Notes under the pieces: model-generated | The model's input: only the letters and a program-made list of their open reading frames with translations | Database searches by the model: none | Told to the model about the DNA's origin: nothing | In this document: positions 1 to 7,695 of the stretch, piece after piece | How the letters are laid out: the number at the start of each line of letters is the position of its first letter | How positions within the stretch are numbered: the first letter of the stretch is position 1 | Program-made: the position numbers and the translations under genes | Assembly: GCA_034429475.1 (NCBI GenBank) | Contig: DAOUGD010000290.1 | Coordinates: 1-15,111 of the forward strand | DNA length: 15,111 nt | Direction: 5' to 3' | From: JAKQHY01 sp034429475 | Lineage (GTDB): Bacteria; Chloroflexota; Anaerolineae; B4-G1; SLSP01

Positions 1-124
1 CGGGCGTGTTGGTGGGGAGAGGGGTGGGGGTTGCCCCCAGGCCCTGGAAGGCGCTACAGCTCATCGTGAGGAGAACGCCGATGAGCAACACGCAGCGAGG
101 GAGCAAAGGTTTTCTTGGATTCAT
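1..124 (-). CDS. Lipoprotein N-terminus (partial, runs off the left edge)
   Basis: The minus strand from ATG at 124 down to position 1 is open and codes for 41 residues before the edge. The start is preceded by a good Shine-Dalgarno, AAGGAG, 7 nt away (about 132-137). Residues 1-10 carry a short basic stretch (MNPRKPLLPR), residues 11-20 are hydrophobic (CVLLIGVLLT), and a lipobox-like TMSC ends at Cys23. After this comes a Pro/Thr linker (ATPTPLPTNTP), the kind commonly seen after the lipidated Cys in Chloroflexota surface lipoproteins such as solute-binding proteins. The -3 position of the lipobox is Thr rather than the usual Leu, so the cleavage prediction is not perfect. The functional domain lies outside the window, so no role can be given. 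The gene is divergent from the YghO-like gene at 263. Confidence 0.72.
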   Translation of the reverse strand, partial: MNPRKPLLPRCVLLIGVLLTMSCSAFQGLGATPTPLPTNTP

Positions 125-161
125 AGTAACACTCCTTATTTCAGGCAAAGAATTGGTTTAG

Positions 162-169
162 ATTATAAT
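162..169. promoter_or_regulatory. Candidate divergent promoter with a shared symmetric -10 box
   Basis: The palindrome ATTATAAT gives a perfect TATAAT on the plus strand (164-169) and on the minus strand (167-162). On the minus strand a weak -35 (TTGCGT, 189-184) lies 16 nt upstream, which would place the lipoprotein start about 30 nt inside the transcript. On the plus strand the best -35 is weak (TTCAGG, 140-145, 18-nt spacer) and would give a leader of roughly 85 nt before the ATG at 263. The intergenic region 125-262 contains no other gene. The -35 matches are poor, so this is a candidate only. Confidence 0.4.
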
Positions 170-262
170 GCAACGGCAAGAATACGCAACAGGTTGCGCT
201 GGTTGCGCGTTTTGACAACCGGCCTAGACTATGATCATTTATTTCCAATGGAGGCGTTATTG

Positions 263-1384
263 ATGGGCGTACTTGTTAAGGAAGTGACCAGTCTGCGCGA
301 ACTGCGCGCGTTTATCCGTTTCCCCAACCGGCTGTATCGCGGCAATCCCTATTGGGTGCCCTCACTGTTTATGGACGATTACCAGACCTTCCGCCGCGAC
401 AAGAACCCGGCTTTCGACTATTGCGAGGCGCGCTACTGGCTGGCCTATCACGGACGGGAGATTGTGGGGCGGATCGCTGGGATTTACAACGGTGAACACG
501 TTGAAAAGTGGCAGCAGCCCTACATGCGTTTTGGCTGGCCGGATTTTGTGGACGACCCCGACGTATCTGCCGCGTTGTTCCAACAAGTCGAATCCTGGGC
601 GAAAGAAAAAGGCTTGACTGCCGTTCACGGCCCGTTGGGCTTCACCGATCTGGATCGAGAGGGGATGTTGGTGGAGGGGTTTGAAGAAATGGGAACCATG
701 GCGACCTTCTACAACTACCCTTACTATCCGGTGCATCTGGAGAAGTTGGGCTATGTGAAGGATGCGGACTGGATGGAATACGAGATTACCGTCCCGCCTG
801 AAGTCAACCCAAACATCTCCCGGATCGCCGACGTGATGCAGCGACGGTACAACCTGCGGCGTTTGGAGGCGCGCAGCAAAAAAGACATCCTGCCCTACGT
901 GCCGCAGGTGTTTGAAGTGCTCAATGAGGCATACAAAGATTTGTACGGGGTGGTGCCGTTGACGGAGCGCCAAATTGCTTATTACACCGATCTCTACTTT
1001 GGCCTGATCGCCCCCGAATTCGTGCCGATTATCCTGGACGAGCACAACCGTGTGGTTGCCTTCGGGATTACGATGCCGTCCTTGTCCACGGCGCTACAAA
1101 AATCTGGCGGGCGGCTTTTCCCGTTCGGATGGTTTCACCTTCTGCGCGCCATGCAGAAGATGGATCGCGCCGATCTGTATCTCATCGCCGTGCGTTCCGA
1201 GTATCAGGGCAAGGGCGTGAACGCCATTATGATGAACGCCATCAACGAAGTGTTCGTCCGTCGGGGCATCACCAGGGCCGAATCCAACCCCGAATTGGAA
1301 GTCAACCAGAACGTCCAGGGCCAGTGGAAGTATTACGAGACCCGCCAGCACAAACGCCGGCGGTGTTTTATCAAACACTTGTGA
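263..1384 (+). CDS. YghO-like GNAT-superfamily protein
   Basis: A 373-residue protein of the widespread family related to E. coli YghO, usually annotated as a GNAT-fold N-acetyltransferase-like protein of unknown substrate. Recognisable family blocks are an N-terminal RFPNRLYRGNPYWVPSL (about 19-35), GPLGFTDLDREGMLVEGFE (123-141), and a C-terminal region with an acetyltransferase-like YQGKGVNAIMMNAI segment followed by VQGQWKYYETRQHKRRRCF. The ATG at 263 was chosen because GGAGG (250-254) lies 8 nt upstream. The frame also opens at TTG 194 and ATG 248, but neither has a comparable ribosome site. The gene is convergent with the M20 peptidase, and a strong hairpin lies just after its stop. The catalytic reaction and acceptor are not known for this family. 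Confidence 0.85.
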   Translation: MGVLVKEVTSLRELRAFIRFPNRLYRGNPYWVPSLFMDDYQTFRRDKNPAFDYCEARYWLAYHGREIVGRIAGIYNGEHVEKWQQPYMRFGWPDFVDDPDVSAALFQQVESWAKEKGLTAVHGPLGFTDLDREGMLVEGFEEMGTMATFYNYPYYPVHLEKLGYVKDADWMEYEITVPPEVNPNISRIADVMQRRYNLRRLEARSKKDILPYVPQVFEVLNEAYKDLYGVVPLTERQIAYYTDLYFGLIAPEFVPIILDEHNRVVAFGITMPSLSTALQKSGGRLFPFGWFHLLRAMQKMDRADLYLIAVRSEYQGKGVNAIMMNAINEVFVRRGITRAESNPELEVNQNVQGQWKYYETRQHKRRRCFIKHL

Positions 1385-1389
1385 AACAA

Positions 1390-1428
1390 TGTGGGGTGTG
1401 GACGCGCGAAGCGCGCTCACACCTCACA
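1390..1428. terminator. Strong hairpin between convergent genes (likely bidirectional terminator)
   Basis: TGTGGGGTGTGGACGCGC (1390-1407) pairs with GCGCGCTCACACCTCACA (1411-1428) across a GAA triloop. The stem is 18 bp with G-T wobbles and one A-C mismatch. It starts 5 nt after the stop of the YghO-like gene and lies 31 nt from the stop of the convergent M20 gene. There is no clear T-run on either side, so termination is inferred from position and stem strength only. Confidence 0.55.
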
Positions 1429-1458
1429 TAACTCTTCCCTGCATGTGACGCGTGAGGA

Positions 1459-2769
1459 TTACCCCTTAAACCGTTGCAACATCTCCAACAACACCTGCGT
1501 TCCCCATTCAATCGTTTCCACCGGCGCGCGCTCGTCGGCGGCGTGCATCGTGCCGATCACGCCGTCGGGAAGCTGCATGGGGATGAAGCCATACGACTGG
1601 ATGCCGATCCGGGCGAAGTGCCGCGCGTCGGTGACGCCGAACACCAGGTACGGCACGGGGATGCCCTCCGGGTCGGCGGTACGGAGGATGTCGGCCAATA
1701 CCTCATAGCGCGCCCGGTCCGCCGACTGCGGGCCGGGTTCGTAGGCCGTCACCTCCAGGGCGACCTCGTCGCCGAGCAGGGCGCGCAATTCCCGCAGCAT
1801 GTCTTCCGGGGCGAAGCCGGGCAGCAGCCGCCCATCGAGGTTCAGGGCGATCTCGCCGGGAATCACGTTGATCTTGTCCCCTCCATGCACCATCGTGGGG
1901 CAGGCTGTATTGTGCAGCGCCGCGCTGAGCTGCTCACCTTTCTCCCCTAGCAGGGACAGCACGCGGTCGGTCAGCGCGGGATTGAGCAGTTGCCGCAACA
2001 CGACGTTTTGTGGGAAGGGCAGCGCGTCGCTGATCCCCGTGATCATCGCGCGAGCCACCGGCGTGATGTGAACGGGCAGCGTCCGGCGGTCGAGCGTGTG
2101 CAGCACCCGCGCCAGCTTCGCCATCGCCTGCCCGCGTTGCGGCACGGAGCCGTGCCCGGCGCGCCCGCGCAGCGTCAGCCGCACCGAGCAAATCTGCTTC
2201 TCGCCCAGCATGATGAAGTAGAGCTTCTTGCCCGCCATCTTGATAGAAACCCCGCCGCCTTCCCCGATGGCAAAACGCGCGCCCTCAAACTGCTCCGGGT
2301 GCCGCTCCACCAGGAATTTCGCGCCGTACGCTCCCCCCGCTTCTTCATCGGCCAACGCAGTGAAAATGATGTCGCCCGGCGGGACGACGCCCTCTGCCTT
2401 GGCGCGCAGCAGCGCGGCGGTCATCATTGCCGCCGCGCCCTTGTCATCCAGCACGCCGCGCCCCCACAGCTCGCCGTCCGCGATCTCGGCGGCAAACGGC
2501 GGATGGCGCCACGTCTGCCCGGCGGTCGTGACCACGTCGAGGTGCGCCTGCCAGACGACGGGCGGCGCCTCCCCGCGCCCCGGCAGCCGCGCGATGAGGT
2601 TGGGCCGAGCTTCATCCAGCGCCAGCGTTGTGGTGGTGAAGCCGGCCTCTTTGAACACACCGTTCAAATACGTCACACACGCCGCCTCATTGCCGGGCGG
2701 ATTGGTGGTATCAAAGCGCACCAACGCTTGCAGTAATTCAACGGGATTAGGGATTGGGGATTGGGGCAT
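1459..2769 (-). CDS. M20-family metallopeptidase / deacylase
   Basis: A 436-residue zinc-dependent amidohydrolase of peptidase family M20 (ArgE/DapE/aminoacylase-1/CPG2 group), acting on peptides or N-acyl amino acids; the exact substrate cannot be told from sequence. The di-metal site is complete: H76 and D78 (QAHLDVV), bridging D108 (GRGVLDDKG), catalytic E142 and metal-binding E143 (ADEEAGG), E170 (IGEGGG), and C-terminal H409 (GTMHAADER). H206 (AGHGS) begins the dimerisation (lid) domain, as in family members. No signal peptide is visible, so it is probably cytoplasmic. An AGAGGAGAG ribosome site precedes the ATG. Residues 2-9 (PQSPIPNP) are encoded by a 7-nt tandem repeat, so the extreme N-terminus is probably not conserved. 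Confidence 0.92.
   Translation of the reverse strand: MPQSPIPNPVELLQALVRFDTTNPPGNEAACVTYLNGVFKEAGFTTTTLALDEARPNLIARLPGRGEAPPVVWQAHLDVVTTAGQTWRHPPFAAEIADGELWGRGVLDDKGAAAMMTAALLRAKAEGVVPPGDIIFTALADEEAGGAYGAKFLVERHPEQFEGARFAIGEGGGVSIKMAGKKLYFIMLGEKQICSVRLTLRGRAGHGSVPQRGQAMAKLARVLHTLDRRTLPVHITPVARAMITGISDALPFPQNVVLRQLLNPALTDRVLSLLGEKGEQLSAALHNTACPTMVHGGDKINVIPGEIALNLDGRLLPGFAPEDMLRELRALLGDEVALEVTAYEPGPQSADRARYEVLADILRTADPEGIPVPYLVFGVTDARHFARIGIQSYGFIPMQLPDGVIGTMHAADERAPVETIEWGTQVLLEMLQRFKG
2743..2766. repeat. Heptamer tandem array A inside the M20 start region
   Basis: GGGATTA GGGATTG GGGATTG GGG on the plus strand, exact 7-nt period. It lies within the M20 coding sequence immediately after its ATG and codes for residues 2-9. 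Because 7 is not a multiple of 3, gain or loss of one unit would shift the frame from this start. Confidence 0.85.
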
Positions 2770-2782
2770 GATTCTCTCCTCT

Positions 2783-2810
2783 GGTTATGGGTGGTGGGTT
2801 ATGGGTTGCA
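2783..2810. repeat. Heptamer tandem array B
   Basis: Four 7-nt units with consensus GGTTATG (GGTTATG, GGTGGTG, GGTTATG, GGTTGCA) directly upstream of the M20 ribosome site. The sequence between this array and array C (2811-2846) holds no gene. It contains only a short inverted repeat, TGCGCC (2815-2820) with GGCGCA (2839-2844), which could be a weak terminator for the malic enzyme gene. Confidence 0.75.
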
Positions 2811-2846
2811 GAAATGCGCCATGCTTAGGGATTTACACGGCGCACT

Positions 2847-2881
2847 TCCTAACTCCTCACTCCTAATTCCTAACTTCTAAC
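2847..2881. repeat. Heptamer tandem array C at the malic enzyme stop
   Basis: Five 7-nt units on the plus strand: TCCTAAC, TCCTCAC, TCCTAAT, TCCTAAC, TTCTAAC. On the minus strand they read as GARTTAG-type units, the same family as array F at 14691. The array covers the stop codon (2870-2872) and codes for the last residues (VRS) of the malic enzyme. Confidence 0.8.
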
Positions 2882-4327
2882 TTCTTCCAACACCCACTCC
2901 AACGCCTCTTGCAGCATCGTCTGTGGCGGTTGGGCGATGTAATTCTCCGCAATCAGATGTTCGATCATCGCGCGGGTCTGCGTGATGTCGCGGGAGGCTT
3001 TCTCGAAGGCTTGCTCGTACGTCAGTTCGACGCGCGCCAGCCCTTCTTTGACCGCCTGCACGGCCACGTCCGCCGCCTCGCGGGCAAAAACGTCGGCCTC
3101 GTCCATCGTGGCGATGATGTTGTCGGGCGAGATGCCGCGCGCTTCGGCGAAGGCCGCCAGCGAGCGCGCCGCCGCAATCGTCATGTTGTCGGAGATAGTC
3201 TTCGCGCGCACCAGCAACGCGCCCTTGAGGATGCCGGGGAAGCCGAGCGAGTTGTTGACCTGATTGGGGAAATCGCCGCGTCCGGTAGCGACGATGGCGG
3301 CCCCGGCGGCCTTGGCGGCGTAGGGGTAGATTTCCGGGACGGGGTTGGCGCACGCGAAGACGATGGACTTTGGCGCCATCAAGGCCACGGACGCCGGCTT
3401 GACCACGTCCGGGCCAGGGGTGGAGGCGGCGATGAGCACGTCCGCGCCGGTCATCCCCGCGTCGAAGTCGCTCACGCAGTCGGGATTGGTCTGCTCGCAC
3501 AGCTCCCACTTGCGGTAGAAGCGCGTGTCCGCCTGGATGTCCGTGCGGCCTTTGTGCAGCCCGCCTTTGGAGTCGAACATCATTATTTTGGCGGGATCGC
3601 CGCCGGCGGCGATGAGGATACGGGCAATGGTCGTATTCGACGCGCCCGCGCCGAGCAGCACCATCTTGACGTCGCCGAGGTCCTTGCCGACGACTTTCAG
3701 CGCGTTGATCAGCCCGGCCAGCGTCACACAGGCCGTACCCTGCGCGTCGTCGTGCCACACGGGGATGTCGCACTCGGCGCGGAGCGTATCCAGCACCTTG
3801 AAGCAGTTAGGCTGCGAAATGTCTTCCAGATTGATTGCGCCGAAACTCGGCTGCACCATCTTCACGAAGTCAATGATCTTGTCGGCGTCGTGGCGGCCCT
3901 GCGCGTCGCGGCTGTCCATACAGAGCGCGGTCGCGTCAATGCCGCCGAGGTACTTCATCAGGAAGGCTTTGCCCTCCATCACGCCCAGACCGCCGGGCGG
4001 CGTGCAATCGCCGTCGCCGAGCACCCGCGTCGAGTCGCTGACGACGGCGACGTGGTTGCCGCGATTCGACAGCTCATACGAGGCGTCGTTGTCGGCGCGG
4101 ATCGTCGTCGAAATCTGCGAGACGCCGGGCGTGTACCAGACGTTGAACCAGTTGAAGCCGAACACGCCGGCCTTCGGCACTGTCTGCATCTTGCCGCTGT
4201 AGAAGCGATGGCCCTGTTCGGCCAGCCGTTTGAGGAACAGCGTTTTGGCGCGGGCGACCTTCTCCGGCGTCAACTGCGCCGAGAGGATTTCGTCCAGATT
4301 GTCCAGGATTAGATTGACTTGGGTCAT
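2870..4327 (-). CDS. NAD(P)-dependent malic enzyme
   Basis: A 485-residue decarboxylating malate dehydrogenase (malate to pyruvate plus CO2 with NAD(P)H) of the bacterial short-form type. Key residues are visible: Tyr65 in YTPGV, Lys120 in VMEGKA, the divalent-metal ligands E168-D169 (INLEDI) and D193/D194 (WHDDAQGTA), and a Rossmann GAGAS loop (226-230) followed by FDSKG (251-255). The cofactor cannot be assigned with certainty. The segment before Lys120 reads DGDCTPPGGLGVMEGK, which departs from the usual GPLAGKPVMEGK, so this is a divergent subgroup. The start is supported by GGAGA (4333-4337) ahead of the ATG. The C-terminal VRS and stop come from a heptamer repeat. The upstream leader contains array D. 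Confidence 0.93.
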   Translation of the reverse strand: MTQVNLILDNLDEILSAQLTPEKVARAKTLFLKRLAEQGHRFYSGKMQTVPKAGVFGFNWFNVWYTPGVSQISTTIRADNDASYELSNRGNHVAVVSDSTRVLGDGDCTPPGGLGVMEGKAFLMKYLGGIDATALCMDSRDAQGRHDADKIIDFVKMVQPSFGAINLEDISQPNCFKVLDTLRAECDIPVWHDDAQGTACVTLAGLINALKVVGKDLGDVKMVLLGAGASNTTIARILIAAGGDPAKIMMFDSKGGLHKGRTDIQADTRFYRKWELCEQTNPDCVSDFDAGMTGADVLIAASTPGPDVVKPASVALMAPKSIVFACANPVPEIYPYAAKAAGAAIVATGRGDFPNQVNNSLGFPGILKGALLVRAKTISDNMTIAAARSLAAFAEARGISPDNIIATMDEADVFAREAADVAVQAVKEGLARVELTYEQAFEKASRDITQTRAMIEHLIAENYIAQPPQTMLQEALEWVLEEVRS

Positions 4328-4340
4328 GGGGTCTCCTTTT

Positions 4341-4389
4341 GCGAATAGCGAATAGCAAATTACGAATTGCGAATAGCGAATGGTGAATG
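4341..4389. repeat. Heptamer tandem array D in the malic enzyme leader
   Basis: Seven consecutive 7-nt units of consensus GCGAATA (GCGAATA x2, GCAAATT, ACGAATT, GCGAATA, GCGAATG, GTGAATG). In shifted phase they read GAATAGC/GAATTGC, matching array E. The array ends only a few bases from the malic enzyme ribosome site and would be transcribed into its leader if the promoter lies further out. The rest of 4390-4477 shows no gene or clear promoter. Confidence 0.88.
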
Positions 4390-4477
4390 ATGTGCCATCA
4401 AATAAAACTGTACCACAGGATGTAGCGGACGATAAGCGACGAATGGTAGAATTTGGGGCTTATAGATTTCCCGTAAC

Positions 4478-5677
4478 CTATGGTTTCGCAATCTCCGGCG
4501 CCTTCTTGAATAACCCCCACAGTACCGGCAGCGTCACCAGGTTGATGACGGCCAATCCCCAAAAGACCGCCGTGAACCCCAGATTGTCGCTCAACGCGGT
4601 CGCCAGGCCGTCGCTGACCGCGCTCCCCAGGTTGGAAATGCCCATCATGATGGCGAACATCGAGGCGGCGATGCGCGCGTCGGCAATGTCCATCGCCAGC
4701 GCGAAGAAGAGCGTCTCCTGGAACGCCCACACGCCGCCCCACAGCAGGCCGAGCCACAGTACCCCCGTCGCGCCCGTCGCCAGCCCGAAGAGCGCCGCCG
4801 CGATGGAGATGCCGCCCGCCGCCGCGTAGGCGCTGCGCTTGCGGCCCACCCGGTCAATCAGCGCGCCGCCGACCAGCGCGCCCACCACCGCGCCCAATCC
4901 GCGCAGCGCGCCGTACTGCCCAATGAGGCCCTCCGCCGCGCCGAACTGCATCCGCATGAAATACGTCACCAGCCCGTCCGTGCCGAAGGAGCCGATGGAG
5001 TAGACGACGGCATACGCGGCGAACAGCAGAAAGCGCGGCTGCCCCAGCACCTTGAACGCGCCCCATTGGAAGCGGGCGCGCGCGTCGCGCTGCGCCGGCT
5101 CCCGCAGGCGCGCCACCCAGGCCAGCGGCAGCAGCATACTCAGCCCGATGATGGGGAAGACGACGCGGTAGCCCGCGCGCTGCACCAGCATCCCGAAGAC
5201 GAGCGAGAGCAGGATGAAGGCGGCGGCGCGCCCGCTCACCATCACCCCTTGCACCACGCCCTGCTCCTCGCGCGGCGTCGTGTCAATCGCCAGGCCGTCC
5301 GTCGTCGAATCGAACAGCGTCACGCTGAACGAGCCAAGTGTGACAAGGATCGCAAACAGCACAAAGTGCGCGTCAGGCATAGCAAAAGCCGCCGCGCCGA
5401 AGCTCACCGCCGCCATCACCAGACCGAGCAGAATGTAGGGCTTACGATGCCCCATCCCAAACAGGGCGACACGGTCGCTCACCATCCCGATAAAGATTTT
5501 GAGGATGAAGGGGATTTGCAGGATGAAGGTCAGCGCGCCGATGGCGTCCGCATTGACGCCGATGCTGTCCAGGTACGGCTTCTGAAAGTTGTGGAAGTAC
5601 GCCAGGCCGATGCCCTGAACGATGTAGAGGGCAGCGAACATAGTCAAACGAAAACGGCGGGAAGGATGAATGGTCAT
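4478..5677 (-). CDS. MFS transporter, AmpG-like
   Basis: A 399-residue integral membrane protein of the major facilitator superfamily, with about 12 hydrophobic segments and almost no soluble domain. The signature loop between TM2 and TM3 is present as GMVSDR (64-69), and the equivalent loop in the second half is GGALIDRVGRKR (270-281). The first half contains FDSTTDGLAID (122-132), resembling the acidic TM4 motif of AmpG/acetyl-CoA-transporter-like MFS proteins. The substrate is unknown. The ATG at 5677 has GGAG (5685-5688) 7 nt upstream. It lies 150 nt upstream of the malic enzyme on the same strand. Co-transcription is possible but not shown, so a link to malate or pyruvate would be speculation. 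Confidence 0.85.
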   Translation of the reverse strand: MTIHPSRRFRLTMFAALYIVQGIGLAYFHNFQKPYLDSIGVNADAIGALTFILQIPFILKIFIGMVSDRVALFGMGHRKPYILLGLVMAAVSFGAAAFAMPDAHFVLFAILVTLGSFSVTLFDSTTDGLAIDTTPREEQGVVQGVMVSGRAAAFILLSLVFGMLVQRAGYRVVFPIIGLSMLLPLAWVARLREPAQRDARARFQWGAFKVLGQPRFLLFAAYAVVYSIGSFGTDGLVTYFMRMQFGAAEGLIGQYGALRGLGAVVGALVGGALIDRVGRKRSAYAAAGGISIAAALFGLATGATGVLWLGLLWGGVWAFQETLFFALAMDIADARIAASMFAIMMGISNLGSAVSDGLATALSDNLGFTAVFWGLAVINLVTLPVLWGLFKKAPEIAKP

Positions 5678-5747
5678 AGCAATTCTCCAGTGTTGATGAG
5701 TGATGGGATATAGATCGAGTTCTTTTCCACTTAGCGACCTTTCTGCA

Positions 5748-5776
5748 TTGCCCCGTATAGTTTGTCAGTATATAAT
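5748..5776 (+). promoter_or_regulatory. Sigma-70-type promoter for the 5863-6687 gene pair
   Basis: TTGCCC (5748-5753), a 17-nt spacer, then a perfect TATAAT (5771-5776). Transcription would start near 5783 and leave an 80-nt leader before the ATG at 5863. It is the cleanest promoter in the window and explains the only plus-strand pair in this part. The remaining stretch 5678-5747, upstream of the divergent MFS gene, shows nothing else convincing. Confidence 0.6.
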
Positions 5777-5862
5777 GATTCTGTTCGGAGTAAAGGTGGG
5801 CGGATAAGCCATTCTTATCATCACGAGTGGGTAATTATTATGTAGAATGGGGGGCTTTTAAA

Positions 5863-6237
5863 ATGGGGAATAAACAGAAAGTATCTAGCCGTCTGGAAGA
5901 TATATTTATTGGACAGGATGAAGAGACTATTTTACTTGTCAAGAAGTTACATCACCTGATTCAAAACAGTAACAGCGAATTGAAGCGTGAAGTCCATTTT
6001 GGCGGGAAAGAACCTTATGTCGGATTCTATGCAGCCGAGAGAAAACAGATGCTTTTTTCTGTTCAACTATGTCCGGATCATTTAAAGTTGTATTTTCATA
6101 ACATAGCCGGAAAGGATCTGTCCTCATTTCCTGAACTTGAAGGAACGGGCAGGAGTATGAGACATGTAAAGTTACACAAGGGAAAAACCCTCAATGAAAT
6201 GAGGATCATTGAACTGATAAATCATTTTGCACACTAA
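5863..6237 (+). CDS. DUF1801/YdhG-like small protein, AT-rich
   Basis: A 124-residue soluble protein without signal peptide or membrane segment. The C-terminal half (FSVQLCPDHLKLYF, then GTGRSMRHVKLHKGKTLNEM and ELINHF) has the layout of DUF1801/YdhG-like or DUF5655-like proteins: a beta-rich domain followed by a basic strand and a terminal helix. The function of that fold group is not established. The ATG at 5863 is chosen because a G-run (GGGGGG, 5849-5854) lies 8 nt before it. A GTG at 5827 is in frame but has no ribosome site. The gene is clearly richer in A and T than all its neighbours and uses AAA, TTT and ATT-type codons freely. This suggests recent acquisition. Confidence 0.72.
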   Translation: MGNKQKVSSRLEDIFIGQDEETILLVKKLHHLIQNSNSELKREVHFGGKEPYVGFYAAERKQMLFSVQLCPDHLKLYFHNIAGKDLSSFPELEGTGRSMRHVKLHKGKTLNEMRIIELINHFAH

Positions 6238-6285
6238 CGCATAAGCCACTGAAACTGTATGCTAGTGACATCACTGGAGGAGATT

Positions 6286-6687
6286 ATGATCACATTTCCT
6301 GAAACACACCGCGATCTGTTGAAATCGGATGTGGCTATCCTGGCAACTATTGGGCAGGATGGGTATCCGCAAGTGACGGCGATCTGGTTCCTCTTGGACG
6401 AGGATGACACCGTGAAATTGTCCTTGAACACCGCCCGCCAGAAGGTCAAGAACCTTCAATCCCACCCGGAGTGTACTCTCTTTATCCTCGACCGAGCCAA
6501 CCCTGGACGCACATTGGAGATCAGGGCGCAAGCTGAACTTAGACCCGATGAGAATTATACCTTTGCCGATAAATTGGGACACAAGTATGGTGCAGATTTG
6601 CGCATGATGGACCGACCCGGTGAACAGCGTGTGGTCGTCACCCTACACCCTACCAGAGTTAACGCGATAGATCTAAGCCGAAGGTGA
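6286..6687 (+). CDS. PPOX-class flavin/F420-binding oxidoreductase-like protein
   Basis: A 133-residue split-barrel protein of the pyridoxamine 5'-phosphate oxidase-like superfamily, closest in style to the PPOX-class F420-dependent group. It shows AILATIGQDGYPQVTAIWF (17-35), the first barrel strands, followed by SLNTARQKVKNLQSHPECTLFI. The R51-x-K53-x-x-N56 pattern is typical for cofactor phosphate binding in this family. Members use FMN or F420; which one applies here, and the substrate, cannot be read from the sequence. The start at 6286 is set by GGAGGAG (6276-6282); the frame's upstream ATG at 6259 lacks a ribosome site. It follows the AT-rich gene by 48 nt and is probably co-transcribed with it. 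Its own codon use is more like the rest of the window. Confidence 0.86.
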   Translation: MITFPETHRDLLKSDVAILATIGQDGYPQVTAIWFLLDEDDTVKLSLNTARQKVKNLQSHPECTLFILDRANPGRTLEIRAQAELRPDENYTFADKLGHKYGADLRMMDRPGEQRVVVTLHPTRVNAIDLSRR

Positions 6688-6738
6688 TCCCAGCTACAAC
6701 AAGATTTGCGCAGTCAGTCTCCCCGGAAGTTGGATAGC

Positions 6739-7695
6739 CTAAACAAGATCGGCCAACCGCCCTTCGTCTCCCGCGTCGAACCACTCCGAAATCAGGCGAA
6801 ACGAGATGGAAATGCTGGACGGCATACTGAACGTCCCGACTGCCAATCCCCGGCGGATATCGCCTCGCGTGAACCAACGCGCATCTTCCAACTCGCCGTC
6901 GCGGCAATCCGGGCCGGCGCAGAGCGCGTTGGAGGCGGCCTCGGCGTTGAAGCCCACCATCAACGACTGCGGGAACGGCCATGGCTGCGATGAGTGATAC
7001 GTCACCGTTTTGACGCGCACGCCGGTCTCCTCTTGTACTTCGCGGGCGACGGCGTCTTCCAGGCTTTCGCCCGGCGCGACGAAGCCGGCGATGGTGGAAT
7101 AGCGGCCTGGCGTCCACTGTGCTTGACGGCCCAGCAGCGCGCGATCCTCGAAACTCGTCAAAACGATGATGGCCGGGTCGGTGCGGGGGAAGTGTTGCTG
7201 CCTGCACGCCGGGTTCGTGCAGCGGCGGATAGTCCCGCCGCAGAAGCTCTCGGTGGGATGCCCGCAGACGCCGCAGAAGCCGTGTTGCGAATGCCAGTGC
7301 GCCATTGCCCGCGCATAGGCCAGCAAGCCGCCCTCGAAATGGCCCACCAGCGCCCCGACGGCGCGCAATTCCTGGAAAGTCCCATACGCGGCCAGCGCCT
7401 CCGGCGGCGTATCGGGCGGCAGCGCGAAGCTGAAGTACGTGTGTCCATCCGCCTGACCCAACAGGGTGACGCTCTCCGCGCACGGCAACCACGGCGCGGC
7501 CTCAGCGGGCCGCAACAGCGCGGGATGGGACGAGTCGGTCATCAAGTTTTGCGCGCGCCACACCGGTAAGAAGCGCGCGCCCGGTTCCGCCATTTGCGCC
7601 GCGACCCAGTCCGGGTCTTGGGCTTGCTTCTGGGCGCGATCCAGGGTGTAGCCCGCGAAAGGGTTGCGGGCGGATTTTTGCCGGTGATCGGTCAT
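6739..7695 (-). CDS. nudC: NADH pyrophosphatase, NudC type
   Basis: A 318-residue Nudix hydrolase that cleaves NAD(H) to NMN(H) and AMP; E. coli NudC also removes NAD caps from RNA. All diagnostic parts are present: an N-terminal NADH-like hydrolase domain (about 40-130), a zinc ribbon with C141/C144 and C159/C164, a perfect Nudix box G204-x5-E210-x7-R218-E219-x2-E222-E223-x-G225, and the NADH-specificity motif SQPWPFPQS (236-244) that separates NudC from other Nudix enzymes. The start ATG at 7695 overlaps the aldolase stop in ATGA, so the two are translationally coupled. The frame stays open well upstream through the aldolase gene, but that part is antisense-free shadow coding and not an N-terminal fusion. 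Confidence 0.95.
   Translation of the reverse strand: MTDHRQKSARNPFAGYTLDRAQKQAQDPDWVAAQMAEPGARFLPVWRAQNLMTDSSHPALLRPAEAAPWLPCAESVTLLGQADGHTYFSFALPPDTPPEALAAYGTFQELRAVGALVGHFEGGLLAYARAMAHWHSQHGFCGVCGHPTESFCGGTIRRCTNPACRQQHFPRTDPAIIVLTSFEDRALLGRQAQWTPGRYSTIAGFVAPGESLEDAVAREVQEETGVRVKTVTYHSSQPWPFPQSLMVGFNAEAASNALCAGPDCRDGELEDARWFTRGDIRRGLAVGTFSMPSSISISFRLISEWFDAGDEGRLADLV

Noticed and set aside
212..240. A promoter using the perfect TTGACA at 212-217
   Set aside because: The only -10-like hexamer (TATGAT, 230-235) gives a 12-nt spacer, and the correct spacing gives TCATTT. Transcription would also start at the ribosome site.
194..262. TTG start at 194 for the YghO-like protein
   Set aside because: It has no ribosome site, and the extra 23 residues match nothing in the family. 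ATG 263 has GGAGG 8 nt upstream.
2909..4312. A 467-residue open frame antisense to the malic enzyme
   Set aside because: Its composition (His/Arg/Val-rich, no domain) is typical of the antisense frame of a GC-rich gene.
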